From: Devosia naphthalenivorans
GTDB lineage: Bacteria > Pseudomonadota > Alphaproteobacteria > Rhizobiales > Devosiaceae
Reading direction: 5' to 3'
Length of the DNA: 64,000 nucleotides
Assembly (NCBI RefSeq): GCF_003056355.1
Contig: NZ_PYVW01000011.1
Location: 62,001 to 126,000, forward strand
The notes beneath the pieces were generated by a model. It saw nothing but the letters and a program-made list of their open reading frames with translations, was not told the DNA's origin and did not search any database. This document shows, one piece after another, positions 26,823 through 35,688 of the stretch (the stretch's first letter is position 1; each line of letters begins with the position of its first letter). The translations under genes and the position numbers were made by a program.

Positions 26823-27737
26823 TTACTGCTTCAGGTTTTTTCCTGCAGCCAGCCGGCGCAACTGGTCGTTCCAGTCTTCGGCATCTGGCCGCAGCCGGGA
26901 GAAATGGCATTCCGCCTCATCCGCAACAGCGCGCAGACGATCAGCATAGATATCGCCCTGACGATTGGCGTCGGTCGCGGCGACCAGAGCGCAAGCGGGG
27001 CGGCGCACCAGGCCATCGATGGCTGCAGCGGTCGTTGGCGACCAGCCCCCACCGGTGCTGAGATAAAGCGTGTCCGACCGCTGCCCCTCCAGTGCCGCCA
27101 GGCTCATTGCATCAATCGCGGCCTCGGTGACGCAGATCCGCGAGGAGCCAACGGCGCCAAACCGAAACAGTGTCTTGGCGCCTCCGGTAGCAAAACCGCG
27201 CCAATCCGACCCGCGCTCTTCCCAGCCACACACCTGCCCAGCGGCATTGTTGTGCGCCGCCCACATGCTGCCAAGCGGCCCTTCGCGCAGAAGCTTCTGG
27301 TCGATGGCAAGCTGGATAGCGCCATCGGGAAGGCAGCGCTCAGCGCTGAGATAGCGCCAGGTCGGCGATCCCGGTCGCGGGCTATTACGAGCGTGCCAGC
27401 GGGTTTCGATCGGTGCCATCGGGCCGGCGCGAGCCGATCGCTCCCATCTCGGCGCAGCGGTCACAAAGCCAACGGCCTCGGAAACCAGATCAAGGGCCGC
27501 GACGAAGCCCGCAGCGCCGAGGTGTTCGGCCAGGCTGAAAACGTCGCCTTTGGCATCCGACAGCGGATCGAACCATCCCTTGCCATTGTGGATGACGATG
27601 ATGATTTCCCCCTCGGCACGGCGATATTTTACCGCGCGAGGGGTGCTTTGCCTGAGATCAATTCTCCAGCCATCCCGCTCCAGCAGAGCGCCGCAGAACA
27701 CCGTCCCGCGCAGCGCCTCAATATCTCTCTTGTCCAT
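26823..27737 (-). CDS. DUF3991 and TOPRIM domain protein (plasmid primase-like)
   Basis: The protein has 304 residues. The N-terminal half has the DUF3991-like features YRRAEGEIIIVIHNGKGWFD and DAKGDVFSLAEHLG. The C-terminal TOPRIM domain shows ICVTEAAIDAMSLAALEG (the acidic glutamate) and ALVAATDANRQGDIYADRL (the DxD-type site, here TDAN). Such proteins are thought to act in priming or processing of incoming plasmid DNA. The start at 27737 (MDKRDIEAL) follows the family; its ribosome binding site is poor, so a nearby upstream start cannot be excluded. Confidence 0.8.
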   Translation of the reverse strand: MDKRDIEALRGTVFCGALLERDGWRIDLRQSTPRAVKYRRAEGEIIIVIHNGKGWFDPLSDAKGDVFSLAEHLGAAGFVAALDLVSEAVGFVTAAPRWERSARAGPMAPIETRWHARNSPRPGSPTWRYLSAERCLPDGAIQLAIDQKLLREGPLGSMWAAHNNAAGQVCGWEERGSDWRGFATGGAKTLFRFGAVGSSRICVTEAAIDAMSLAALEGQRSDTLYLSTGGGWSPTTAAAIDGLVRRPACALVAATDANRQGDIYADRLRAVADEAECHFSRLRPDAEDWNDQLRRLAAGKNLKQ

Positions 27738-27935
27738 ATTTTTTGCAGGTCCCGCCAGCGCGAGACCTATCCTTTTTCTTCGGTGTCCATTGCCCGACTT
27801 CTCCAGGCGCCAACCAAACGCCGCGAAGACCGAAGGGCGGCAAGGGCGCGACTGGCAACCCGGCAAAAATGAGAGGCTGGGCGCGGCGCAGCCTCCCTTG
27901 CGCCCTGACGGCGCAAGCGGCAGGTGCAACCGGGC

Positions 27936-28120
27936 TCAATGAGCCCGGCAACCACATTGGTGGGGATCATATTCATGAACGCTCGAGCCTTCGTCCCCAT
28001 CATATTCGCGGGCTTCCATGACACCGAACTGACCGTCGATGCAGAAGAGGACAACGGGGACCATCATGTCCCGGGAGAGGTAAAAGGCGGCTTTGCGGGC
28101 GAGGTGATATCGTATGACAT
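27936..28120 (-). pseudogene. Frameshifted paralogue of the 61-residue protein at 12.3 kb
   Basis: From the ATG at 28120 the first codons (MSYDI) match the 12.3-kb gene, but the alignment then needs one inserted base before CTCGCCC. In the next frame the copy continues as LARKAAFYLSRDMMVPVVLF and ends EYDPHQCGCRAH, parallel to the intact copy. The locus is 185 nt against 186 nt for the intact gene, exactly one base short. Translation could still begin at an internal ATG (28067), giving 43 residues. Upstream DNA is also shared, so the whole locus was duplicated. Confidence 0.6.
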
Positions 28121-28186
28121 TGATGCGGTTCCCTGTCTTGAAGCAGGGACCATCCCCGCTCGACAGCGACCCGAAAGGCTGGTGGA

Positions 28187-28711
28187 CCGGGCGCGATCAC
28201 CGCGAAGACATTTGCCGCAGCGGCCGCATGCTCTGCATAACCGGACCCTTGATTGGTTGATCGGACAAGTCGGGCCGGAAGCCGGGGATAGAGCTGTGTT
28301 TGCGAGCGGGGCGGTCTCCCCGGGGACCGCCAGTCGTAAGATACGCCTGCTGGCTGGCGCCGACGTTGGACAGATCTCCCTATGCATGGGATTATGCGCC
28401 GTCATGGCACAGGCAGGGGTCGTTCAGGCAAAGGACCGGGGCGATCGGATTACTAGTTCGTGAGCTGCGGCACGCTTGCTTAACCCGGTACGCTGGGGTT
28501 GACCGAAAGGTCAGGACTGGAATTAGGCCGAAAAAGCGGAAATAGTGTACACGAGGAGAACCAAATCACGCGATCGACTATTGCCACGTAAGTGTCAAGT
28601 CGCCGCATCCTACCGGCTCAAAGCCGCTAAATTTTGAGGACGAGTGTTCTTGGTGTGGTTAGAGAGCGAACCGCCTCAACTATCTGGAATAAAATTCACC
28701 TGGATCGAGCA
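28187..28711. other. Duplicated upstream block, then a gene-free stretch
   Basis: The first part (28187-28204 and flanks) repeats the region upstream of the 61-residue gene at 12.5 kb. Beyond it, to the MucR remnant, I see no supported gene. This is where backbone genes give way to mixed accessory genes. No attachment site could be recognised by eye. Confidence 0.45.
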
Positions 28712-29031
28712 ATGACCGACGAGCCCGCCACTATTGAAGACGATTTCATTGGGCTGACTACCGATATTGTGGCGGCCTATGTCAGCATAATTCTGTTGCG
28801 GCTGCTGATCTATCCAAGCTCATCGCCGATACCCATGCGGCATTACGCGGCTTGGGGGCCGCACCCAGTACCGAGGTAACGGAAAAACTTGCCCCCGCCG
28901 TGCCAATTGGAAAGTCGGTAACGCCGGATTTTCTGGTCTGTCTGGAAGATGGCAAGAAATTCAAATCGCTCAAGCGGCACCTGGCAACCCATCACCACGC
29001 TATGGGACACGATCATTTGCAAGTTCTCTGA
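28712..29031 (+). pseudogene. MucR/Ros-type transcriptional regulator, frameshifted and truncated
   Basis: The first frame reads MTDEPATIEDDFIGLTTDIV then AAYVS, the MucR start. One A is missing after position 28786. The next frame continues NSVAAADLSKLIADTHAALR and then the zinc-finger region VCLEDGKKFKSLKRHLATHH. The family's C-terminal part (a MTPEEYR-like segment and what follows) is replaced by GHDHLQVL and a stop. So there is a one-base deletion plus loss of the 3' end. MucR proteins are global regulators in Hyphomicrobiales; this copy is almost certainly inactive. Confidence 0.75.
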
Positions 29032-29405
29032 ATCGAAGTCGATCGACACTTAAGCTAGGATGGGCGATACGCTCTTCATAGACAGCCAGTGTATCTGAGC
29101 GCTTTTTCCAGATCCCGACGATTTCCGTGTTCATCAGCAATGCTGCCAATGTCAAAACATTTGTAATGAGTAAGCCACCCAACAGGGACCAATGAACGTG
29201 CTTCAGGTGGATTAGGTTACTGCCGCGCACAGGAACACTCCAAACTGGAAGTTACAGCATTTATGGTTATGGTTAACGAATCGGAAGCGGACCTCTCGGC
29301 CACCTTTGGTCTATGGAAGATTTGGCGAAATGCAGCGAGGATTGAATATTGGATGGCCAAATTGATGTGGCCAGCAAGGCACGATTTTGAAATGCAAATC
29401 GACGC
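29032..29405. other. Stretch with one doubtful ORF
   Basis: A minus-strand frame (29000-29230, 76 residues) has one hydrophobic segment (WSLLGGLLITNVLTLAALL) and could be a small membrane protein, but it overlaps the MucR remnant and lacks family support. Nothing else is recognisable. Confidence 0.3.
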
Positions 29406-30026
29406 ATGGCCAATAGCATAGTGAGCCCTCCAGCGTATCGTCAGCGGCAGGTCCTCTGGATCGTGCTGTTGTTGAACGTGGCAATTGCGGTCGCTTTTTT
29501 TGCGACGGGGACCGCGGGCGATTCCAGCGCGCTGATAGCCAATGGCTTGGACAACACTTCTGACAGCTTAGTCTATGCAATAAGCCTGTTTGCCATGTCG
29601 CGCTCGGATAAATGGAAGAGGATCGTGGCCAACATATCGGGAGGATTACTTCTAGTTTTTGCTGCTGGCATTCTAATAGATGCGGTTCGGCGTTACTATC
29701 TTGGCTCCGAGCCACTGGGTCCGCTCATGACCTCCATGGCTCTCATCGCAGCGCTTGTGAATGGCACCTGCATATGGCTGCTGAAGCGTATCGAGGCGCC
29801 CGACGTGAATGTCCGGGCGGCCAATACCTTTAGCATCAATGACTTCATTTCGAACGGTGGGATACTGGTCGCGGGTGGTCTCGTCTGGTGGTTAGGGGGC
29901 AACTGGCCGGATCTCCTGGTTGGTGTTGCCGTCGCGGGTCTTGCGGCCTGGGGAGGAATTGAAATTCTGCGCGACGCGCATCGCGAACATCACAAAGCTG
30001 TGCACAGGGGCAAATGGAAGCAATAG
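29406..30026 (+). CDS. Cation transporter, CDF-like, short form
   Basis: This 206-residue membrane protein has six predicted transmembrane segments and no cytoplasmic C-terminal domain. Metal-site-like residues appear in TM2 (ANGLDNTSDSLVYAISLFAM, an Asp/Asn-Asp pair) and in TM5 (NTFSINDFISNGGIL). This agrees with a short branch of the cation diffusion facilitator family; the substrate cannot be read from the sequence. The ATG at 29406 begins MANSIVSPPAY. It sits near other metal genes (mntH and the P-type ATPase operon). The gene looks complete. Confidence 0.75.
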   Translation: MANSIVSPPAYRQRQVLWIVLLLNVAIAVAFFATGTAGDSSALIANGLDNTSDSLVYAISLFAMSRSDKWKRIVANISGGLLLVFAAGILIDAVRRYYLGSEPLGPLMTSMALIAALVNGTCIWLLKRIEAPDVNVRAANTFSINDFISNGGILVAGGLVWWLGGNWPDLLVGVAVAGLAAWGGIEILRDAHREHHKAVHRGKWKQ

Positions 30027-30165
30027 AGGCGAGTTTTTGCCAATGGCGGGCGGTTCAGTTAAGGTGCTTCAGCAAACTCGGCAGTGCTTCGTGACTCGAA
30101 CACATGTGACACGCTGGACTTGGCAGGTCACGGCCGGACGATGTTGCTGTGATGGAGATAGATTA

Positions 30166-30420
30166 ATGGATTTACTTTCGGAAATCGTCCAAGGCATGTT
30201 GGTCATTGGGGCCGATGGCGTCCCGGTCGGCAAGGTTGCTTCTGTAGAAGAAGACCGTATTAAGCTCGAGATTGTTGGAGGCGGTTCGCATGGCGACCAT
30301 AGCCACTATATCCCGGGTGGCCTTGTGGCGGCCATAGAGAACGATGTCGTCCGCCTATCTCCCACCGGCGCCAACGCTGTGCTGCTCGATGAGGAAAAGG
30401 ATGGATCGTCTGCCGACTGA
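30166..30420 (+). CDS. DUF2171-type small protein
   Basis: The product of 84 residues starts MDLLSEIVQGMLVIGADGVP after a GGAG site 8 nt upstream. It continues GKVASVEEDRIKLEIVGGG and HYIPGGLVAAIENDVVRLSP, a PRC-barrel-like beta pattern typical of DUF2171. These small proteins are common in alphaproteobacteria and are of unknown function. The His/Gly-rich turn (GSHGDHSHYIP) may be just a loop. The longer frame upstream overlaps the transporter gene and is rejected. Confidence 0.75.
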   Translation: MDLLSEIVQGMLVIGADGVPVGKVASVEEDRIKLEIVGGGSHGDHSHYIPGGLVAAIENDVVRLSPTGANAVLLDEEKDGSSAD

Positions 30421-30785
30421 CGTAAGCCCTTAAATTTTCGCCGAGAAGGAGTAGAGCCAACCAGAGAGGGGTGATGAAGGAGATGCCCGCGCATGACGGC
30501 CGAAATGATCGGCCAAGGGGGAGGCTGCATATTGTCCCGCTCCTTGGGAATGAGTTCGACATCTACCGACAGCTTTTGTGACGGACCGGGGATCACAACG
30601 GCCGACAAAGTCCAGGCTCCAAGATCAAGGGCGCTTCTATGTTCGAGCCTTGGCTGCTGCGGGGAAATCAACAAAATCAGCGGTGGCGCTGCCAGCATGG
30701 TGATGATCATGACGAGGGCGGCAATGGGCAGCCAGACCACGTGCCGCCACTTCGATCGCCGATTTCGGGGTGCGGCGCGTCTCAT
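30306..30785 (-). CDS. Hypothetical membrane-anchored protein coupled to dsbB
   Basis: The ATG at 30785 overlaps the dsbB stop (ATGA), which strongly supports a real start. Residues 1-45 contain a basic head (MRRAAPRNRRSKWR) and one long hydrophobic segment (VVWLPIAALVMIITMLAAPP). A periplasmic part follows (DLGAWTLSAVVIPGPSQKLS, VDVELIPKE). Beyond about residue 100 the frame runs antisense through the DUF2171 gene and is Ser-rich, so the true 3' end may have been lost. No family is assigned. Its position suggests a role beside DsbB. Confidence 0.45.
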   Translation of the reverse strand: MRRAAPRNRRSKWRHVVWLPIAALVMIITMLAAPPLILLISPQQPRLEHRSALDLGAWTLSAVVIPGPSQKLSVDVELIPKERDNMQPPPWPIISAVMRGHLLHHPSLVGSTPSRRKFKGLRQSADDPSFSSSSSTALAPVGDRRTTSFSMAATRPPGI

Positions 30786-31426
30786 GGCTGGTTCTTCACC
30801 GTTCGCTCGGTGCGGTCCCATCCAAGCGATGAACCTATCAAGGCCGATACCAGAAACGAGGCGCCTACATTCCAGCCAGCCAAGCTCAGGCCAAGGAAAC
30901 GGAACTGAACTTTGTCGCATGGAACAACGCGTGAATCATTCAGACTGGCTAGTGCATCGAAACTGAAATCCGAGCCGGTGCCCGTACAAGCGGTTGGACC
31001 GGCCCATAGCTGCCACTCTACACCCGCGTGATAGATGCCCATATAGGTTCCCCAGAGAAAGAGCGCCAGGGCACCAAGTCTCAATCCGAATCGAACAGCC
31101 CGCGGTGGCACAAGAATGCTCGCGAGCAGAAGTGGGATCCCCGCGTAATAGGGCACGCGTTGTGTCAAGCACAACTCACACGGTACCAAGCCTCCGAGCA
31201 CTTCGGATGCCAAAGCACCTAAAATGGTGGCGGCCGCCAACCCCAACGCAGCGTACGCTGCATTTGTGTGTATGGAGATCACCTGCATTGCTGCACCGAT
31301 GGCCAATAGCGTGCAACCTGCTCCCACTACCCAGGCGTTGGCGCGGATTTTACCGCCGTGCGCTGCAGCGCCAACGGGTGGTTGTCCGACGGGGATAATG
31401 CCCGGCGGCAGGACGAATTTCTGCAT
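30782..31426 (-). CDS. DsbB-family disulfide bond formation protein
   Basis: The protein has 214 residues and several transmembrane segments. The first redox pair is in GGLVPCELCLTQRVPYYAGI (CxxC at the start of a membrane helix); the second is a Cys pair flanking a periplasmic loop (GPTACTGTGS and VVPCDKVQ). DsbB passes electrons from DsbA to quinone. The N-terminal 30 residues are an unusual Pro/Gly-rich extension before the first membrane segment. A DsbA-like gene lies at 53.2 kb. The IS630-type element is inserted about 60 bp upstream of this start and may affect its expression. Confidence 0.85.
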   Translation of the reverse strand: MQKFVLPPGIIPVGQPPVGAAAHGGKIRANAWVVGAGCTLLAIGAAMQVISIHTNAAYAALGLAAATILGALASEVLGGLVPCELCLTQRVPYYAGIPLLLASILVPPRAVRFGLRLGALALFLWGTYMGIYHAGVEWQLWAGPTACTGTGSDFSFDALASLNDSRVVPCDKVQFRFLGLSLAGWNVGASFLVSALIGSSLGWDRTERTVKNQP

Positions 31427-31488
31427 AGAAAGACCTCATCAAGCACAGCACGCGGGCACGTTATCGTTTCCGCTGTCGATGACTCATA

Positions 31489-32647
31489 CCAAATCCCTTG
31501 AACCCTGACTCACCGGGGGATTCCCAAACGCGTTGTAGTCTGCTTCAGATTCGCAACCCAGGGAGGTTTGCGATGGCAGCGGCGATAGGGCTTCGGTTTG
31601 ATTACAGTGCGGCGGGACTACGGACGCTGGCGCGCACGAGCCGGGTTGGCAACTATGTGCGACGCCTGCTGACGCTGGCGACGATTTATGAGGGGGGCAC
31701 GCGGAGTGAGGCGGCGCGGGTGGGCGGTGTTGGTCTTCAGACCGTGCGGGACTGGGTATTGCGGTTCAACGCAGCTGGCCCCGATGGCTTGGTCGATGGT
31801 ATTGCGCCGGGCGGCATTGCGTTGCTGGACGATGCCCAGCGCCGGGCCCTGGCGGCCATCGTGGCGAGCGGACCAATCCCGGCTGCACACGGGGTGGTGC
31901 GGTGGCGGCTGCTTGATCTGGCGCAGTGGGTCTGGGATGAGTTCAGGGTCTCGATCAGCAAGCAGACGCTGAGCCGGGAGTTGCGCGCCATGGGCTATCG
32001 CAAACTGTCGGCGCGACCCCGTCACCATGCGCAAGACGCCGATGCCATGCCGACGTTTAAAAAAACTTCCCCGCCGCAGTGGCAGCGATCCAGGCGAGGC
32101 TCCCTGGTGGCACACCCATAGAGCTGTGGTGGCAAGACGAAGCCCGGGTCGGCCAGAAGAACGGGATCACTCGACGCTGGGCCAGGCGCGGGACGCGACC
32201 ATCGGCACCCAAGGATCAGCGGACCACCTCGGCCTACATCTACGGCGCGATCTGTCCGGCGCAGGGGAAAGGCGCCGGGCTCGTTCTGCCCCGCTGCAAC
32301 AGCAAAGGCATGATGCTCCATCTAGCGGAAATCTCAGCCGCCGTGGCGCCCGGTGCCCATGCCGTGCTGCTGCTTGATCAAGCGGGATGGCACATCTCCG
32401 CCGCACTCGTGGTGCCCGTCAATATCACCTTGTTGCCGCTGCCCGCGAAATGCCCCGAACTCAATCCGGTCGAAAACGTCTGGCAGTTCATGCGCGACAA
32501 CTGGCTCTCGAACCGAATCTTCAAATCCTATGAGGACATCCTCGATCACTGCTGCTTCGCTTGGAACCGCCTCATCGAGCAGCCATGGCGCATCATGTCG
32601 ATCGGGTTGCGCAAATGGGCCCATGGGTGAGCGTCAGTGAGATTTGG
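31489..32647 (+). mobile_element. IS630-family insertion sequence
   Basis: The element is 1159 bp between flanking TA dinucleotides (31487-31488 and 32648-32649), the target duplication of this family. Its ends are CCAAATC and the reverse complement GATTTGG, with weaker inner similarity. It contains a two-frame transposase joined at an A7 slippery site. Left and right ends look intact, so it may be active. It inserted between dsbB and the stretch preceding the ribbon-helix-helix gene. Confidence 0.85.
31573..32630 (+). CDS. IS630 transposase expressed by -1 frameshift
   Basis: The first frame (31573-32121) encodes the helix-turn-helix part (YEGGTRSEAARVGGVGLQTV). At 32056-32064, TTTAAAAAAAC allows a -1 shift into the second frame, which continues KNFPAAVAAIQARLPGG without a gap to 32630. 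The DDE motifs are in that part: ELWWQDEARVG (first Asp), LLLDQAGWH (second Asp) and CPELNPVENVW (Glu). The alternative, a shortened first-frame protein, would act as a repressor in some IS elements. Overall size is about 350 residues, normal for the family. Confidence 0.85.
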
Positions 32648-32649
32648 TA

Positions 32650-33162
32650 TCAGATGTGTCTAGGAGGTTGTTCGAGACTATGTGGCTGTGTGCCAACGCC
32701 GTTTAAAGACGCGGATATACCCCAGCGACGGCCTGATACTTCGCTTTGCGGCAGACTTGCTACCCGCAAGATGGGTAATTCATGCGCATGGTCAGCGCCA
32801 ACGTGATGGCCAGCTTCGTGGGCGCCGACGTGGTCTTGACCTAGAGATGAGTCCGCGTCCTGAACAGCCCTAACCGCATGCTCGACGTGAGGTGTATGGC
32901 CCACGGCTTGCCAAAACGGCACGAGCGTCAAGCCTAGGTGCGAAATGTCAAGCGTGTATCAGAGCATGAGGTGCGTCGACGCATGCGGCTTCCGTAGATC
33001 GCAAGGGCTATTCCCCTCATCTACAAATGCTCATGGTTTATTAGGCGACGACGCCTATCGCCCAGGTATGGCCGCAGTGATCGCATTGCAAACCCCTCGT
33101 GGGTGAACACTAGGGAGGGCGGAACGCGTGGCACATGGCTCAACGCTGCTGCCGCCGCTCCT
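32650..33162. other. Gene-poor stretch after the IS element
   Basis: No frame here shows a recognisable protein. A minus-strand frame at 32650-32931 is His-rich, with no start context. The stretch may be debris of an older gene, but I cannot name it. Confidence 0.35.
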
Positions 33163-33378
33163 TCAGGTTTCCAATCTTACATCATAGGCCGCTGCCAGTG
33201 ATTCAGTTGCCCCGATTTGGCGATCGCTGTGGCTTTCACCGAGCGCAAAATCCACGCAGCGCCTTACTGCGTCCTGGCGGCTGACATAACCCGCTTGGCT
33301 GGCGATCCACGCATCGATGCGGGCGACCATTTCAGATGTCATGCGTACAGTGATGCGCTCCTGCAAGGCGTTCTCCAC
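33163..33378 (-). CDS. Ribbon-helix-helix (CopG/Arc-like) protein
   Basis: This 71-residue protein has the ribbon-helix-helix pattern: strand ERITVRMTSEMV, helix ARIDAWIASQAG, turn, then helix SRQDAVRRCVDFAL. Such dimers bind DNA and act as antitoxins or repressors. No toxin gene is recognisable beside it, so its target is unknown. The ATG at 33378 begins MENALQERIT. It lies alone between the IS630-flanking stretch and the mntH promoter. Confidence 0.7.
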   Translation of the reverse strand: MENALQERITVRMTSEMVARIDAWIASQAGYVSRQDAVRRCVDFALGESHSDRQIGATESLAAAYDVRLET

Positions 33379-33636
33379 TTCATGCGAGACCTTGCACTCT
33401 ACCGACTAGCCCGCTGCAAACCACTGCTTTTTGTTCTCTCCACCCGCGGCAAAGTGTTCGCCAACGTAGCAAACCGCACACCGATGACCCTAACCTAGGT
33501 CCAATTAGGTGGGGGTCAGACCGGACTTTCATCCCGAATCTACGGTTTGAACTAATCTCCCTTCTTCGGAAAGGGACGACGTTAGAAACTTCCAAAACAA
33601 GAATCTAGGCTTGTCATAGCCTCGCCCGCGTGCTTA

Positions 33637-33653
33637 TTGCAAATGACTTGCAA
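33637..33653 (+). promoter_or_regulatory. Candidate Mur/Fur-type operator upstream of mntH
   Basis: Two TTGCAA hexamers (33637-33642 and 33648-33653) separated by 5 bp lie about 18-34 bp before the mntH start. TTGCAA is self-complementary, so the pair forms both a direct and an inverted repeat. This resembles the TGCAA-rich boxes used by alphaproteobacterial manganese regulators. A Fur-family gene directly after mntH supports the idea. Confidence 0.5.
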
Positions 33654-33670
33654 GAGCAAATGGGGTTGCG

Positions 33671-35008
33671 ATGGATGCCCGTGTACCTAAGGTGTTTACC
33701 GGCTGGGCCCGGAGCGGGGGCGAGGCGTCCCTGTCGGACGTCCACCGTACCGTAGCGGTGAAAAGCCAGTCCTCGACCTGGCGTCGCGCTGTCGCATTCG
33801 TCGGGCCCGGCTACCTCGTCGCGGTCGGATATATGGACCCAGGCAACTGGGCCACTTCGCTGGCCGGTGGCTCCAAATTTGGCTACGCGCTCCTCGTGGT
33901 CGCGCTGGTATCCAATATCATGGCCATAGTACTGCAATCCCTGTGCGCACGCCTGGCTATTGCTTCGGGTCGTGACCTAGCCCAAGCCTGCCGGGATACA
34001 TTTCCCAAGCCAGTCGCCTACGTCCTGTGGGCGCTAGCAGAAGTAGCCATTATCGCAACCGACGTTGCCGAGGTTATCGGCACCGCTATCGGCTTGAACC
34101 TTATTTTCGGCATCCCTTTGGAAATCGGTGTGCTGATCACGGCCCTCGACGTGTTCCTGATCCTCTACCTGCAGAAGCTCGGCTTTCGCTGGGTCGAGGC
34201 ATTGGTCATCGCGTTGCTGGCGGTTGTCGCCGCATGCTTTGTGGTTCAGATCGCCTTGGCAGACCCCAACTGGGGCGATGTTATCCGTGGATTCGCGCCG
34301 ACGACTGAGATCGTCACCAACCCGGAAATGCTATACTTGGCGCTAGGTATCCTCGGAGCCACCGTGATGCCGCACAATCTCTACCTCCATTCGGGCATCG
34401 TGCAGACCCGGGACTACGGAGACAGCCTGCCGGAGAAACGCGAGGCACTAAAGTTCGCCACTATCGATTCAACCGTGGCCCTGATGTTCGCGCTGTGCAT
34501 CAACGCTTCGATTCTGATCTTGGCAGCGGCGACGTTCAACGTTGCCGGTCAGACGGAGGTCGCCGAGCTCAGCGAAGTGCACAGCCTGCTCGCTCCGATG
34601 CTAGGCCTGGAGATCGCGCCGACCCTATTTGGTATCGCGCTGCTGTGCTGCGGAATTAATTCCACCGTGACGGCTACCCTGGCAGGCCAGATCGTCATGG
34701 AAGGTTTCCTCGACATCAAGCTCGCTCCCTGGCTGCGTCGCTTGATAACCCGGGCAATCGCGATAATTCCTGCGGCAGGGGTAACGATATGGTTCGGCCA
34801 GTCCGGCACCGCCCAACTTCTTATTCTCACTCAGGTGATACTGAGCCTTCAGCTTTCCTTCGCGGTTTTCCCCTTGGTCATGTTCACGGCAGACAAGACG
34901 AAGATGGGCGAAATGGTCGCGCCAAAATGGCTGATCGCCTTCGCGCTGCTTATCGCGGTCGTGATCGCCGGACTGAACGCCAAGCTGCTGGTCGACTTCG
35001 TGCTCTGA
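33671..35008 (+). CDS. mntH: Nramp-family divalent metal transporter (MntH)
   Basis: This 445-residue transporter imports Mn2+ (and other divalent metals) with protons. The signature DPGN is present in TM1 ([18 protein letters not shown]), and the TM6 motif MPH is in [15 protein letters not shown]. Eleven or so hydrophobic segments span the protein, as expected. The ATG at 33671 starts MDARVPKVF and has a long hydrophilic N-terminus of about 45 residues. A Fur-family gene begins 2 bp after the stop, suggesting an operon. A TTGCAA repeat upstream may bind that regulator. Confidence 0.92.
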   Translation: MDARVPKVFTGWARSGGEASLSDVHRTVAVKSQSSTWRRAVAFVGPGYLVAVGYMDPGNWATSLAGGSKFGYALLVVALVSNIMAIVLQSLCARLAIASGRDLAQACRDTFPKPVAYVLWALAEVAIIATDVAEVIGTAIGLNLIFGIPLEIGVLITALDVFLILYLQKLGFRWVEALVIALLAVVAACFVVQIALADPNWGDVIRGFAPTTEIVTNPEMLYLALGILGATVMPHNLYLHSGIVQTRDYGDSLPEKREALKFATIDSTVALMFALCINASILILAAATFNVAGQTEVAELSEVHSLLAPMLGLEIAPTLFGIALLCCGINSTVTATLAGQIVMEGFLDIKLAPWLRRLITRAIAIIPAAGVTIWFGQSGTAQLLILTQVILSLQLSFAVFPLVMFTADKTKMGEMVAPKWLIAFALLIAVVIAGLNAKLLVDFVL

Positions 35009-35009
35009 C

Positions 35010-35492
35010 ATGGTAGGCGGAGGAGACGTGGACGCCCTAACGCGGACCTGCCGGGAAAGAGGGCTAAGATCGACCGGCAACTTGACAGCGGTCCTCACCG
35101 CCTTGGCAACTACAGGGAGTCATCTCGACATAGAAGGAGTGCGGGATACCGTACGATCGGGGGGACGAAGCATATCCCTGGCCAGTCTGTACCGCGTGCT
35201 GGCCCAACTCACTAGAATAGGCGTGGTCGAGACGCGGCACTTCGTGAACGGGAGGAGCCGCTACGAACTGGCTGCCAGTCCAGAGCACGACCACCTAGTC
35301 GACCTCGAAAGCGGCAAGATACTCGAGTTTACGGACAACGCCCTGAACGCCCTGGAGGAGGAGATCGCCGCCGGCCTAGGCTATAGGATCGTCCGTCGAA
35401 GGCGGATACTTTATGTGGTGCCCATCGCAGATGAGCAGTCGTCCGTGGCTATAGCGGGTGATGCGGCGGATGCGTCGGGCTTAAGATCATGA
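35010..35492 (+). CDS. Fur-family transcriptional regulator
   Basis: The protein has 160 residues. The winged-helix part reads GLRSTGNLTAVLTALATTGS and GRSISLASLYRVLAQLTRIG, equivalent to the Fur xSxxTVYRxL region. The dimerisation part has SPEHDHLVDLESGKILEFTD (the HHDHL..C.G box without cysteines) and GYRIVRRRRILYVVP. It may be a Mur/Irr-like or Zur-like sensor of manganese or iron; the adjacent mntH points to manganese. The start at 35010 is 1 nt after the mntH stop; a GTG at 35028 next to GGAGGAG is another option. Confidence 0.82.
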   Translation: MVGGGDVDALTRTCRERGLRSTGNLTAVLTALATTGSHLDIEGVRDTVRSGGRSISLASLYRVLAQLTRIGVVETRHFVNGRSRYELAASPEHDHLVDLESGKILEFTDNALNALEEEIAAGLGYRIVRRRRILYVVPIADEQSSVAIAGDAADASGLRS

Positions 35493-35688
35493 GGCGCGAA
35501 ATTGCGACCAGAGGCAAAGAAGACCATGGCTACTTCGCCGCAGATTTTCACTCCGGCCTCTGCTGATCCAGCACCCGGCCCTGCAGGCAACGATTTGGTG
35601 CACGGGAAAAACCGGACTTGATCGACCGCCAGGCCTCCCGGCCACAAGGGTACCTAACGTGTTAACCTAACAGGCACAGCCCTGCCGG

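Noticed and set aside
28000-28712. Attachment site at the end of the conjugative backbone
   Set aside because: Without an integrase or a tRNA gene and without a clear direct repeat partner, no att site can be supported.
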